Assembly: GCA_944384265.1 (NCBI GenBank) | Contig: CALWSR010000011.1 | Coordinates: 19,592-83,591 of the forward strand | Direction of reading: 5' to 3' | Origin: an uncultured Clostridia bacterium | GTDB lineage: Bacteria; Bacillota; Clostridia; Lachnospirales; Anaerotignaceae | DNA length: 64,000 nucleotides | In this document: one piece after another, positions 19,651 to 29,832 of the stretch | Numbering within the stretch: the stretch's first letter is position 1 | How the letters are laid out: every line of letters begins with the position of its first letter | Position numbers and translations under genes: made by a program | The notes under the pieces: model-generated | Database searches by the model: none | What the model was told of the DNA's origin: nothing | The model's input: only the letters and a program-made list of their open reading frames with translations

Positions 19651-21003
19651 TTATAAATATGCTTTTACCAGCTTTTTAAACAAATCTCCTCTTTGTTCAT
19701 AATTGTCAAACATCCCCCAGCTTGCGCAGGCAGGGGAAAGCAGCACACAATCTCCCGGCTGTGCCTTTTCATAGCAAAGGGCTACTGCCTGCTGAAATGT
19801 TTCACATTTTGAAACCGCATCAAAACCAATCTCTTTGGCCTCTTTTTCAATCTGGTCTGCCGTCGCCCCAATCAATACAGCCTCTTTGACTCTGCCGGGA
19901 AACAGCTTTACCCACTCATGAAAGGTCCCCCCCTTGTCATAGCCGCCTCCAATGAGCAAAATAGGCCGTTTCATGGCCAATATGGCTCTGATGGCCGCAT
20001 CTGTATTGGTTCCTTTCGAATCGTTATAATATTCCACATCGTCTATTGTTGCCACATATTCTATTCTATGGGCAACCCCCGAAAATTCCTTTGTGATTTT
20101 GATGATTTTTTCCAAATCCACATTGGCACAAAGGGCAATGGCAATGGCAGCCATCACATTTTCATAATTGTGTATTCCCAACAATTTCAATTCATCCACA
20201 TGGAGCAATGCTTGATTTATGCCCTGCCAGGAAAGCTTTATAAAACCATTTTCCAAATAAATCCCCTGTTTTAATATACTTTGGCTGCTGAAAAAAAATA
20301 CATTTGCTTTTGTTTTTTCTGCCATGGCTTTACACACAGCATCCTCCCAGTTTAATATGCAGTAATCCTCTTTTGTTTGATTTTTCCAAACTTTTTCTTT
20401 CATGGCAATATAATTTTCCATTGTTTTATGCCGATTCAAATGGTCTGGCGTAATGTTTAATACTGCGCTGATTTTGGGATGGAATGTATGGGCTTTTTCC
20501 ATTTGAAAGCTGCTGATTTCTGCCACCACCCAATCCTTTGCTGTCAGCCGCTTCACATTTTGGCTGTATGGCATACCAATGTTTCCCACCACAGCAGTGT
20601 TTGGATACTGTGCCTTTAACAGCTCTCCCACAAGTGTTGTGGTAGTGGTTTTTCCATTTGTTCCTGTAATGGCAATGACAGGACATGGCGTCATGGTATA
20701 GGCCAGCTCCACCTCACTCCAAACAGGAATATGATTTTTTTCTGCTTTTTGGACAAAGGGCAAATCACAGGCAATGCCCGGGCTTAATACAATCAAATCC
20801 TGCTGCAAAACAATATCATCGGGATTTTTTCCTGCATAAATAGTAATCCCCTTTTTTTCCAAATCAGAAATACCCTCCAGCTTTTCTTTTTCCTTCAAAT
20901 CCTGCAATGTGACAACAGCACCCTTTTCACACAACAATTCTGCCGCTGCAATACCGCTTCTTGCCATACCGCAGACAAGCACTTTTTTTCCTTTATTGTT
21001 CAA
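19651..21003 (-). CDS. murD: UDP-MurNAc-L-Ala:D-Glu ligase
   Basis: 450-residue cytoplasmic Mur ligase adding D-glutamate to UDP-MurNAc-L-alanine. The N-terminal Rossmann part starts KVLVCGMARSGIAAAELL, the ATP loop is AITGTNGKTTTT, and the central and C-terminal domains carry HPKISAVLNITPDHLNRH and YYNDSKGTNTDA. The TTG at 21003 is chosen because GAGGG lies 8 nt upstream and it gives the family length; the frame is open eight codons further. It begins 28 bp after the mraY stop. Confidence 0.94.
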   Translation of the reverse strand: MNNKGKKVLVCGMARSGIAAAELLCEKGAVVTLQDLKEKEKLEGISDLEKKGITIYAGKNPDDIVLQQDLIVLSPGIACDLPFVQKAEKNHIPVWSEVELAYTMTPCPVIAITGTNGKTTTTTLVGELLKAQYPNTAVVGNIGMPYSQNVKRLTAKDWVVAEISSFQMEKAHTFHPKISAVLNITPDHLNRHKTMENYIAMKEKVWKNQTKEDYCILNWEDAVCKAMAEKTKANVFFFSSQSILKQGIYLENGFIKLSWQGINQALLHVDELKLLGIHNYENVMAAIAIALCANVDLEKIIKITKEFSGVAHRIEYVATIDDVEYYNDSKGTNTDAAIRAILAMKRPILLIGGGYDKGGTFHEWVKLFPGRVKEAVLIGATADQIEKEAKEIGFDAVSKCETFQQAVALCYEKAQPGDCVLLSPACASWGMFDNYEQRGDLFKKLVKAYL

Positions 21004-21030
21004 AAAAAAACCCTCTTTCTTACGCAATGA

Positions 21031-22005
21031 CTATACAAATAAATTACGACAGCCTAAAAATGCAATCAGACACAATATGGTTGTAATGATATAAAACACT
21101 GTCACTACCTTTGTTTCACTAAAGCCGCAAAGCTCAAAATGATGATGGATGGGAGCCATTTTAAAAAATCTTTTTCCCCCTGTTTTTTTAAAATACAGCA
21201 CTTGTATCATCACAGAAACCGATTCTAAAAGATATATAAACCCTACAATAACAATGAATATAGGCATTTTCAGCAAAAATGCCGCAGAAGCCACAAAGCC
21301 CCCCAATGCCAATGAGCCGGTATCTCCCATAAACACTCTGGCAGGATAGGCATTAAATATCAAAAATGCCATCAATGCACCTACAACACTGCCGCAAATG
21401 GGAGAAATGCCGCTGCCTGCTCCCCAGGATGTCAGCATAAAAAACACTGCCACAATCAATGTCACACCGCTGGCCAGCCCATCCAGGCCGTCTGTCAGGT
21501 TCACACCATTGACTGTTCCCAGTACTGCCACAATCAAAAATGGTACAAACAATATGCCCAAATCCACTGTCATGCCCTCTGTAAATGGTATCAGCAATTC
21601 ACTGCCCACACCAAAGGAAAGCAAATACCATGCAAATGCTGCTGTAATGACAAGCTGGCCTATGATTTTTTGCAGGGGCTTTAAACCAAGAGAGCGTTTT
21701 TTTACCACTTTGATATAATCATCAATATATCCAATGATGCCAAAGCCCAATGTCACAAGCACTACAACAATGCCATCATAATTTCCCTTCAAAAAAAAGA
21801 GGCTTCCTGTGCAAAATGCAATCAATATGGCAATGCCTCCCATGGTGGGTGTGCCTTGCTTTTTCAAATGGCTTTGGGGACCGTCGTCCCGTTCTGTTTG
21901 TCCGTATTTCATTTTATGCAATATGGGTATGATAATGGGGCAAAGTATTACCCCTATTACAAATGCAATGATAATTGCATAAATCCCTTGTATCAAATCC
22001 TCCAA
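21031..22005 (-). CDS. mraY: Phospho-MurNAc-pentapeptide transferase
   Basis: 324-residue membrane enzyme making lipid I from UDP-MurNAc-pentapeptide and undecaprenyl phosphate. Signature strings are DDGPQSHLKKQGTPTMGG, GYIDDYIKV, NLTDGLDGLASG and APIHHHFELCG, with ten predicted hydrophobic segments. The start is a TTG at 22005; GGGGTG, overlapping the end of murF, serves as ribosome binding site. It lies 3 bp after murF. Confidence 0.96.
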   Translation of the reverse strand: MEDLIQGIYAIIIAFVIGVILCPIIIPILHKMKYGQTERDDGPQSHLKKQGTPTMGGIAILIAFCTGSLFFLKGNYDGIVVVLVTLGFGIIGYIDDYIKVVKKRSLGLKPLQKIIGQLVITAAFAWYLLSFGVGSELLIPFTEGMTVDLGILFVPFLIVAVLGTVNGVNLTDGLDGLASGVTLIVAVFFMLTSWGAGSGISPICGSVVGALMAFLIFNAYPARVFMGDTGSLALGGFVASAAFLLKMPIFIVIVGFIYLLESVSVMIQVLYFKKTGGKRFFKMAPIHHHFELCGFSETKVVTVFYIITTILCLIAFLGCRNLFV

Positions 22006-22008
22006 AAT

Positions 22009-23385
22009 TTAATTCACCCCTTGTAGTTTCTCCACTGTTTTTTCAAACTGTCTGCTTCTGGAAGCCTTTATTAAAATGGTGTCTCCTTTTTTTAACAAAG
22101 ACATACCCTCCTGCCAAAACACCTGCTGACTTTGAAAATGGTGGATTTCCTTTGTACCCTTCTCTTTTGCGCCTTCATCATAATATTCTGCCATATCTCC
22201 TATGGAAATCAATACATCAATTTGTTTTTCCCCCACATATTCGCCCACCTGCTTATGCATTTGTTTTTCATTTTCTCCCAGCTCTCCCATAAATCCCAGT
22301 ATGGCCACCTTTCTGCCCTCTGCCTGTGCCAAAACATCAATGGAAGCCTTCATGGAAACAGGATTTGCATTATAAACATCATTGATGATTGTCAAGCCAT
22401 ATTCTGTTTTGATAATGTTCATACGCATTTTTGTGGGTACAAAATGGGCAATGCCTTTTTGTATTTGCTCCAAAGACAGCCCCATTTCCAACCCAACGGC
22501 AGTGGCTGCCAAAGCATTCATGACCATATGCTCTCCCGGCACAGCAATGGTAACATCAAAAGAGCCTTTGGGCGTGCAAATGGTACAGCAAACGGATTCT
22601 ACACCGTTGTTTTGAATCTGTTGGGCATAGATTCCTTTTTTATTTTTAACACCATACCATATTATTTTTTGCAAAATTTCTCCTTCCAACGTCTGCAGCT
22701 TATCGTCATCACCATTGAGTACAGCAATCCCATGTGCATTCATGCCGTCAAACACTTCACATTTTGCCTTCAAAATACCATCCCGGCTTCCCAGCATTTC
22801 AATGTGGGCCACACCAATATTTGTTATCACAGCAATGACAGGCTTTGCCACCATAGAAAGATTTGAAATCTCACCAAAGCTGTTCATACCCATTTCCAGC
22901 ACTGCCACATCATGTTCTTTTGTCAGCTGTGTTACCATAAGAGGCATACCAATATTGGTATTATAATTGCCCGCTGTTTTCAAAACAGTATATTTTTGCT
23001 CCAGCACAGATGCAATCATATCCTTTGTGGTGGTTTTGCCCACACTTCCTGTCACGGCAACCACAGGCACATCCAGCAGCTTGATATAATAGGCCGCCAA
23101 ATCCAGCATGGCCTTGATGACATTTTTGACATAAATGGCATATTGTCCCTTTTTTACAGCAATTTCTTTTTCTACAAAACAGCATACTGCTCCCATTTCA
23201 AAGGCCTGCTCTACAAAATCATGGCCATCTACTCTTTCTCCTGCAATGGCTGCAAAAATATCTCCTTTTTTCACTCTGCGGGAATCGCTTTCCAATCCAC
23301 AGGCCTCTTTTTCCAGTCCCTGTGCTTCTCCTATAAATGTACCGCTTACTATTTCTGTTACCCTTTCCAGCTTCATAGGTATCAT
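22009..23385 (-). CDS. murF: UDP-MurNAc-tripeptide:D-Ala-D-Ala ligase
   Basis: 458-residue Mur ligase adding D-Ala-D-Ala to the UDP-MurNAc-tripeptide. The ATP loop is TGSVGKTTTKDM, followed by AVLEMGMNSFGEI, ITNIGVAHIEMLGS and NDVYNANPVSM. The ATG overlaps the murE stop (ATGA), with GGGG just upstream inside murE, so the two are translationally coupled. Confidence 0.96.
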   Translation of the reverse strand: MIPMKLERVTEIVSGTFIGEAQGLEKEACGLESDSRRVKKGDIFAAIAGERVDGHDFVEQAFEMGAVCCFVEKEIAVKKGQYAIYVKNVIKAMLDLAAYYIKLLDVPVVAVTGSVGKTTTKDMIASVLEQKYTVLKTAGNYNTNIGMPLMVTQLTKEHDVAVLEMGMNSFGEISNLSMVAKPVIAVITNIGVAHIEMLGSRDGILKAKCEVFDGMNAHGIAVLNGDDDKLQTLEGEILQKIIWYGVKNKKGIYAQQIQNNGVESVCCTICTPKGSFDVTIAVPGEHMVMNALAATAVGLEMGLSLEQIQKGIAHFVPTKMRMNIIKTEYGLTIINDVYNANPVSMKASIDVLAQAEGRKVAILGFMGELGENEKQMHKQVGEYVGEKQIDVLISIGDMAEYYDEGAKEKGTKEIHHFQSQQVFWQEGMSLLKKGDTILIKASRSRQFEKTVEKLQGVN

Positions 23386-24833
23386 AAAATATCCCCTCCA
23401 AAGGCCCTTCGCACTTCCTCTACATCATCAAAATGGATTGTTCTATCAGCAAATATTTGATAATTTTCATGGCCCTTTCCGGCAATGACAATCACATCTC
23501 CTGCTTTTGCATAGGATACAGCATGGCAAATGGCTTCCCTTCTATCTACCATTTTGATATAGTCACAATTTGTTTTTTTGACACCTGCTTCCACATCATC
23601 TAATATAAAATTGGGGTCCTCCGTTCTGGGATTATCCGATGTGATAATGCAGTAATCCGAAAGCTTTCCTGCAATTTCTCCCATAATCGGTCTTTTGGTC
23701 CTGTCTCTGTCTCCTCCGCAGCCAAACACTGTAATAATTTTTCCCTTTACAAACTCCTTTGCCGTATTTAATATATTTTCCAATCCATCTGGTGTATGGG
23801 CATAGTCCACAATGGCATTGTATCCCTTTTTATTTTTTATGGTCTGAAATCTTCCCGAAACCCCTTGTATATGCTCCAGTCCGGCAATAATATCCTCCAT
23901 TGGAATTTCCATCAGCACACAGGCCCCAATGGCACCCAAAGCATTGTAAATGCTGAATTTCCCCGGTGTATGGAGCTTTATATCATATTGCTTTTGTGCA
24001 TAATACAATGTAAATTTTGCGCCGTCGGCTGATATTTCCATATTTTTTACTTGTAAATCTGCCTTTTTTTCTATACCAAATGTGACAACCCTTCCTTTGG
24101 CATTTTGTTTCATAAATTCGCCTGCCTCATCATCTATATTGATGACACTGGCGTCACATCTTTGAAACAATAATGCCTTTGCCTTTTTATAATTTTCCAT
24201 TGTTTTGTGATAATCCAAATGGTCTTGTGTCAAATTGGTAAATATGCCAATGTTGTATGCTATGGCGTCCACTCTGTGCAAATCCAATGAATGGGAGGAA
24301 ACCTCCATCACAACATCTGTAACCCCTTCTTGATGCATCTGACAAAAAAGTGCCTCCAATTCCAATGATTCCGGTGTAGTTCTTTCTGTATGAAGTACCT
24401 TGTCGCCAATGCGGTTTTCAATGGTTCCCACAATGCCCACTTTATGTCCCATTCTATCCAAAACAGACTTTATCAAATATGTGGTAGTGGTTTTTCCATT
24501 TGTTCCTGTCACACCAATCACATTCATTTTTTGGGAAGGATGACCATAAAAATTGGCTGAAAGCAGTGCCAATGCTTCTCTTGTGTTTTTAGTTTGTATC
24601 ACAGTGATATTTTGCTGTGTCTGTATTTGTTTTTCACAAAGTATTGCCACAGCTCCCGATTCCACTGCATTTTTAACATAGTTATGGCCATCTGTTTGAA
24701 AGCCTGTGATACAGACAAATAAATCTCCCTTTTCTGCCTTTCTGGAATCATAAACAGGCTTTTGTATTTCTATATCTGTTTTTCCCTGCAACACTGTATA
24801 TTGTATTGCCTCTAACAGCTCTGAAAGCTTCAT
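23382..24833 (-). CDS. murE: UDP-MurNAc-L-Ala-D-Glu:meso-diaminopimelate ligase
   Basis: 483-residue Mur ligase adding the third stem-peptide residue. The ATP loop is TGTNGKTTTTYL, with TTPESLELEALF and SSHSLDLHRVD following. The substrate-selecting motif DNPRTEDP (about residue 404) is the form found in enzymes that add meso-diaminopimelate rather than lysine, so the wall is predicted to be of the DAP type. AAGGAGG lies 11 nt before the ATG. Confidence 0.96.
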   Translation of the reverse strand: MKLSELLEAIQYTVLQGKTDIEIQKPVYDSRKAEKGDLFVCITGFQTDGHNYVKNAVESGAVAILCEKQIQTQQNITVIQTKNTREALALLSANFYGHPSQKMNVIGVTGTNGKTTTTYLIKSVLDRMGHKVGIVGTIENRIGDKVLHTERTTPESLELEALFCQMHQEGVTDVVMEVSSHSLDLHRVDAIAYNIGIFTNLTQDHLDYHKTMENYKKAKALLFQRCDASVINIDDEAGEFMKQNAKGRVVTFGIEKKADLQVKNMEISADGAKFTLYYAQKQYDIKLHTPGKFSIYNALGAIGACVLMEIPMEDIIAGLEHIQGVSGRFQTIKNKKGYNAIVDYAHTPDGLENILNTAKEFVKGKIITVFGCGGDRDRTKRPIMGEIAGKLSDYCIITSDNPRTEDPNFILDDVEAGVKKTNCDYIKMVDRREAICHAVSYAKAGDVIVIAGKGHENYQIFADRTIHFDDVEEVRRAFGGDIL

Positions 24834-24946
24834 ATACCCTCAAACCTCCTTATGCGGTTTACATTGTTTTTATCATTTTTTATAGGATTGTGTATCATTT
24901 TATTATAGCACATTTGGAATAGATTACAAAGAATTTTTCCAATAGA

Positions 24947-26890
24947 TTACTCTGCAAAAAGAAGTATTTTGGTATCTTGATTGACTTGCTCTCCCTGTTT
25001 GGGAATTTGCGCTGTAATGGTTTCGCCTTCTCCCTGTATTTCATAAGCAATGTTTTTTTCATAAAGTGCTTTTTTGGCTTCCTCCACTGTCATGCCCACA
25101 AAATTTTCCACTTCTATTTTCTGCACTTCCTCCAGCTGCATTTCTTTTTCTGTATAAACAGGTTCAATCCCCAAATAGGGCAGTATATTTTCTAAAAGCT
25201 CTTTCATCACAGGGCCTGCCACTGTACCGCCATAATAATTTCCCTGTGGTTCATTGATGAGTACAAGAGAAAGCACCTGGGGATTTTCTGCCGGAGCAAA
25301 TGTCAAAAAGGAGGCAATATATTTTCCGCTTTTTCTGGGCAGCTTTTCAGAGGTTGCCGTTTTTCCTCCAATACGATAGCCGGGAATATATGCCTTGCTT
25401 CCTGTTCCCTCCGAAACAACGCTTTCCAATATCACCTTCATCTGTTCTGATGTTTTTTGGGAAATGACCTGCTCCCCTTTTTCATATTCAAATGCTTCCA
25501 CCACATTTCCATATTCGTCTGTAACTTCCATAGCAATATGAGGTGTTATCAAATATCCTCCATTGATGATGGCAGAAACTGCCCTCAAAAGCTGCAAGGG
25601 CGTAATTTGAAAGGACTGCCCAAATGACATGGTTGCCAGCTCTACGGGGCCAATATCCTCTGTTTTGTGCATAATGCCAACTGCTTCCCCGGGCAAATCA
25701 ATGCCTGTTTTTTCTGCAAATCCAAATTTTTTCATATAATCGGCAAAAATTTCTGCGCCCATTCTTTCTGCCACAATCATAAACACAGGATTACAGGAAT
25801 TTTGTACTCCCTGTACAAATGTTTCTGCTCCATGGGTTCTTGGATATCTCCAGCATTTAATCTGTCTGCCTCCCACCACATGGTAGCCATTGCATACAAA
25901 TGTGCTTTCCGGTGTAACAACGCCTTCTTCCAGCCCCGCAGAGGATGTAACGGTTTTAAATGTACTGCCTGGCTCATAGGTATCATTGATTGCCGTATTT
26001 CTCCACATTTGATTGAGGGCATCATTTTTTTCCTGTTCACTCATATGCTCCCAAATATCTGCCAGCTCCTGATGATTGATTGTAAAAGGGTCATTCAAAT
26101 CAAATCCGGGATAGTTTGCCATGGCATATATCTCTCCATTTTGAGGGTTCATGACAATGATGACACCATTTTTTGCCCCCTTTGCTTCCACAGCCTTTGC
26201 CAGTGTTTGCTCTGCATATTGCTGCACCACCACATCAATGCTTGTTACAATATTTTTGCCGTCCTCAGGAGGAATCCTTTCTTGTGTATTATCCACTGTA
26301 ATCCCTCTGGAATCAGTCAATGTCAATATTTTTCCTTCTTTCCCCTTTAAATATGTATCATATTTTGATTCCAGCCCAATGATGCCCTGATTATCCTTTC
26401 CCACAAATCCAATGACCTGTGATGCCAATGTGGAATAGGGATAAACCCTTTTGATATCTTCATCTATGACAACACCGGGCAGTTCCTTTTTTCGTATTTC
26501 ATTGGCAACTCCTTTTTCCACTTTGCTTTGTATCCGTACCAATGCCACCTTTTGCTGTACCTTTTCCAATACTGTATCATATTCCAGTTCCAGCATTTGT
26601 GCCAAATATTGTGCCGTTTGCTCCGGCTCCTTGACTTGTGCGGGAATAACGCTGATGGTATTGACTGTTTCTGTCATTGCAATGCCAATGCCGTTTCTGT
26701 CCAATATACTGCCTCTTTTTGGTGCAATCAGCCTGTCTCTTGTTTGCTGTTCATAGGCCTGCCTTTGCAGCTCTTCTCCCTGCACCACTTGTATATATAT
26801 GACTCTTGCAAACAATATCAAACAGCCTATGCTGGACAAAAACAAAAATACCAGCAATCTTTTTTTCATACCTATTGTCAGCTTTTCCAT
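24947..26890 (-). CDS. spoVD: Class B penicillin-binding protein, SpoVD-like, with a PASTA domain
   Basis: 647-residue bitopic transpeptidase: one N-terminal membrane segment (LLVFLFLSSIGCLILFARVI), a dimerisation domain starting APKRGSILDRNG, and a transpeptidase domain with STFK (acylation Ser) and SCN. The third motif reads KTATS where KTGT is usual. One C-terminal PASTA domain (VENFVGMTVEEAKKAL) ends the protein. SpoVD makes spore cortex with SpoVE in B. subtilis; the PASTA tail and the position after the first PBP gene support that role here. Confidence 0.88.
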   Translation of the reverse strand: MEKLTIGMKKRLLVFLFLSSIGCLILFARVIYIQVVQGEELQRQAYEQQTRDRLIAPKRGSILDRNGIGIAMTETVNTISVIPAQVKEPEQTAQYLAQMLELEYDTVLEKVQQKVALVRIQSKVEKGVANEIRKKELPGVVIDEDIKRVYPYSTLASQVIGFVGKDNQGIIGLESKYDTYLKGKEGKILTLTDSRGITVDNTQERIPPEDGKNIVTSIDVVVQQYAEQTLAKAVEAKGAKNGVIIVMNPQNGEIYAMANYPGFDLNDPFTINHQELADIWEHMSEQEKNDALNQMWRNTAINDTYEPGSTFKTVTSSAGLEEGVVTPESTFVCNGYHVVGGRQIKCWRYPRTHGAETFVQGVQNSCNPVFMIVAERMGAEIFADYMKKFGFAEKTGIDLPGEAVGIMHKTEDIGPVELATMSFGQSFQITPLQLLRAVSAIINGGYLITPHIAMEVTDEYGNVVEAFEYEKGEQVISQKTSEQMKVILESVVSEGTGSKAYIPGYRIGGKTATSEKLPRKSGKYIASFLTFAPAENPQVLSLVLINEPQGNYYGGTVAGPVMKELLENILPYLGIEPVYTEKEMQLEEVQKIEVENFVGMTVEEAKKALYEKNIAYEIQGEGETITAQIPKQGEQVNQDTKILLFAE

Positions 26891-26996
26891 AAAAAAACAC
26901 CCTGCCTTTTACAATATACTTCAATATATTGACAAAGCAGAGTGCATATTCATAAAATATAATTTTCTATCTTTTTTTGTTGCAATATCAAATATG

Positions 26997-29246
26997 TTAT
27001 TGTGTGGTTGTATTTTCCTCTTCTGTTGTTTCTTCTCCCATTGTCAGTGTCACCTTTGTGTCAGGCTCCACAGAAACGCCATATTTAGGCTCCTGTGAAA
27101 TAACAATGCCTTCTGCATTTTCTATGGCTTCCACCTCAAATCCGCTGTCATTGAGTATGGTCACAGCCTCTGTGTATGTCTTTCCTTTTACATCCGGCAC
27201 AGGCATCGTTCCTTGGTCGTCCTCTCCTTTTTCTACATACAATGTAATTTGACTGCCCTCATCCAGCTGTGTACCCCCGTGAGGAAATTGGTTTGTAACA
27301 GTATTTCCTGTACCCACCACACGATAGGTCAAATTTTTGCTGTCCAATGACAGCAGTGTAGAAAAAATGTCAGAGCCGGTGTAATCATCCACAGTAACGG
27401 TACCCTGCTTTTGCACAATTTCTGTGCCGTCTGCTGCATAGGTAGGCTGTATATTTTTATATTTTATAATTTTTTCCATCATTTCCTTTGACATAGGCAC
27501 AGGAGTTTGTTTTCCATCCTGATAATCCTCTGGTTTAAATATGACTGTCAATACCACATATTGGGGATTTTCTACGGGGAAATAAGTAATGCAGGAAAGT
27601 GCCCAGTCTTCATTTTTTGCACGGCTTCCTGTTTGTGCTGTACCCGTTTTGCCGCCAATAGAATAGCCCTCTATTTTTGCCTTTTTACCAGTACCCTCTT
27701 CAATGGTGGCCTTCATCATAGTACGCATCAAATCGGAGGTTTCTCTGGATATCACACGTCTTCTGACTTCAGGTTCATTTTCATATACAACATTGCCTTC
27801 TTGGTCAACAATTTGTGACACCACATAAGGCTTCATCAAATTTCCCCCATTGATGATAGCAGAAAATGCTGTCAGCGCCTGCACAGAGGTGCCTGTAAAG
27901 CCCTGTCCAAATGACATGGTGGCCAATTCCACAGGACCAATGTTGTCATAGGGATGTAAAATACCATTGGCTTCTGCCGGCAAATCAATGCCTGTTCTTT
28001 CTCCAAAGCCAAAATCTCTTTGATATTTATAAAATGTTTCTGTACCCATTTTTTGTGCAATCTCTATCATTGCCGGATTGCAGGACTGTGCCAATGCTCC
28101 CTGCACATCCAATGTACCGTGTCCGGAGCGCAAATGACAGCGAATGTTTTCTTCATACACATCTACACTGCCTGTGCAAAAAAATGTCTGATTTTGTGTG
28201 ATAATCCCTTCCTCCAGTGCGGCGGCAACTGTAATGGGTTTAAAAATGGAGCCTGGCTCATATGTACTGCTTACATTAAAATTGTTCCACATTCTATTTT
28301 TATAATCTATCTGTTCTTGCTCGCTCATGGCATTCCATGCTTCTGCAAAGGCAGGGTCTGACAGTGCAATGGGGTCGTCAGGATTGTTTAAATCAAATCT
28401 ACCTGAATCTGCCATGGCGTACACCTCTCCCGTGTTTGGATTCATCACCATGATGGCCACAGCCTCAGAGGGCCACTGGGCAGCCGTTTCATTTACAATT
28501 TCCTCGGCATACTGTTGTATGGTATAATCCAGTGTTGTCACAACTGTGTCCCCATCCTTTGCATCATACTCCATTTGTACTGCTGTACTGTTTCCATCAT
28601 AGGAAATAAAAGACCTGCCGGGGGTGCCTGTCATATATTTATCATAGTAGCTTTCAATGCCCCATTTGGAATCCCCTCTCATAAACCCTATCACATGAGC
28701 GGCCAATGTTTTCAAAGGATATGTTCTTTTTGTGCTTTTTTCAAAATAAATACCCTTTAAATTTTGTGCTTCCAATTTCTCTTTAATTTCCTTATCCACA
28801 TTTCTTGCCAGCACCTTCCAGTTGTTGTCTGTATAAGGTGCTTGGGTATCAGGATTGATTTGCACACCATGCTCCAGCTCTGCATAATCCAAATCAGGAA
28901 AAACTTCTTTTAAAGCATTAAATGTTTTTTGCTGTTCTTCTATTCTTTTGCTCTCACTCAAATTGGTCAAAGCCAATACACGGGAATCCAGTATCACATT
29001 GTATACAATGGTACTGACAGCAAGGGGCTGATTATTCCTGTCCACAATAGAGCCTCTGTTTGCAGGCACCACAGAATCATAGCGGTTGACCTGCTGTTCC
29101 TTTGCCCTGTTTTCATATTCTGCTCCCTTTACTGTTTTAAAATAATAAACTCGTCCTCCCAATACTGTCAATGTTATGACAAATATAAAAAACACAAAAT
29201 ATAACCTTCCCTTTATGGGTGCTGTTGGTATTCTTCTTCTTTTCAT
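26997..29246 (-). CDS. pbpB: Class B penicillin-binding protein for division, with PASTA repeats
   Basis: 749-residue transpeptidase of the FtsI/PBP2B type. A single membrane segment near residues 14-34 is followed by the dimerisation domain (VPANRGSIVDRNN). The catalytic domain has SIFK, SCN and KTGTAQ. Two C-terminal PASTA domains follow, starting at about residues 610 (VTVDDYTGSDIF) and 680 (VPDVKGKTYTEAV), then an acidic tail. It sits directly after ftsL, the position of the septal PBP in Firmicutes division clusters, and is expected to work with FtsW. Confidence 0.92.
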   Translation of the reverse strand: MKRRRIPTAPIKGRLYFVFFIFVITLTVLGGRVYYFKTVKGAEYENRAKEQQVNRYDSVVPANRGSIVDRNNQPLAVSTIVYNVILDSRVLALTNLSESKRIEEQQKTFNALKEVFPDLDYAELEHGVQINPDTQAPYTDNNWKVLARNVDKEIKEKLEAQNLKGIYFEKSTKRTYPLKTLAAHVIGFMRGDSKWGIESYYDKYMTGTPGRSFISYDGNSTAVQMEYDAKDGDTVVTTLDYTIQQYAEEIVNETAAQWPSEAVAIMVMNPNTGEVYAMADSGRFDLNNPDDPIALSDPAFAEAWNAMSEQEQIDYKNRMWNNFNVSSTYEPGSIFKPITVAAALEEGIITQNQTFFCTGSVDVYEENIRCHLRSGHGTLDVQGALAQSCNPAMIEIAQKMGTETFYKYQRDFGFGERTGIDLPAEANGILHPYDNIGPVELATMSFGQGFTGTSVQALTAFSAIINGGNLMKPYVVSQIVDQEGNVVYENEPEVRRRVISRETSDLMRTMMKATIEEGTGKKAKIEGYSIGGKTGTAQTGSRAKNEDWALSCITYFPVENPQYVVLTVIFKPEDYQDGKQTPVPMSKEMMEKIIKYKNIQPTYAADGTEIVQKQGTVTVDDYTGSDIFSTLLSLDSKNLTYRVVGTGNTVTNQFPHGGTQLDEGSQITLYVEKGEDDQGTMPVPDVKGKTYTEAVTILNDSGFEVEAIENAEGIVISQEPKYGVSVEPDTKVTLTMGEETTEEENTTTQ

Positions 29247-29256
29247 TGGTCAAACA

Positions 29257-29811
29257 TCATTCCTTTTTAAATAATCCTACAATGGTTCTGACTAATGTAT
29301 TTTCCCCTTTTTGCTGCGCTGCCTCCTTGTTGTCCTCTTCATAATGAATGGTATAGCTTTGCTGGGGAACATCTATGTATTTGATTTGATAAGACTGAGG
29401 CTCCACCATACCCAATTTTTCTGTTGCAATTTTTTTTACATTTTCCAAATCCATTTGCTCAGAAACATCTGCTGCCAAAAGAGCGTTTTCATTTTTCAGC
29501 TGGCTTAGCTTGTCTTTATATTCCTGTGTTTCTACCCTTTGCTCTGTCACCAATGCACTGGACCACATAAACGCCAGTGTGCCGCAAAAAAATACAGCCA
29601 ACACCATAACAATTTTAATGCTGTAAAGACGGTTGGCCCGTCTTTGCAAAGCCAATTTTGTTTTGACAGACTGCTGTCTGTTTTTTGTATTTTTTCTTTT
29701 TACAGCCTTTTTCTGCGGTTCATATTCCTGCTCTATTTCATAAGCCACGCCTCCATGGGTATAGTAGGCATTTGCTTGCTGATACTTTTTGGGTTTGTTT
29801 TTTACAGCCAT
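29257..29811 (-). CDS. ftsL: FtsL-like septum-formation protein
   Basis: 184-residue protein: a long basic cytoplasmic region, one membrane segment (IVMVLAVFFCGTLAFMW) and an extracytoplasmic coiled coil (EQRVETQEYKDKLSQLKNE), then MDLENVKKIATEKLGM, the pattern of FtsL/DivIC proteins. Sequence similarity in this family is low, so position between rsmH and the division PBP is the main evidence. The ATG at 29811 is behind AAGGAAG; a GTG four codons upstream is too close to that site. Confidence 0.82.
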   Translation of the reverse strand: MAVKNKPKKYQQANAYYTHGGVAYEIEQEYEPQKKAVKRKNTKNRQQSVKTKLALQRRANRLYSIKIVMVLAVFFCGTLAFMWSSALVTEQRVETQEYKDKLSQLKNENALLAADVSEQMDLENVKKIATEKLGMVEPQSYQIKYIDVPQQSYTIHYEEDNKEAAQQKGENTLVRTIVGLFKKE

Positions 29812-29832
29812 GATTTTTAACACTTCCTTGTT

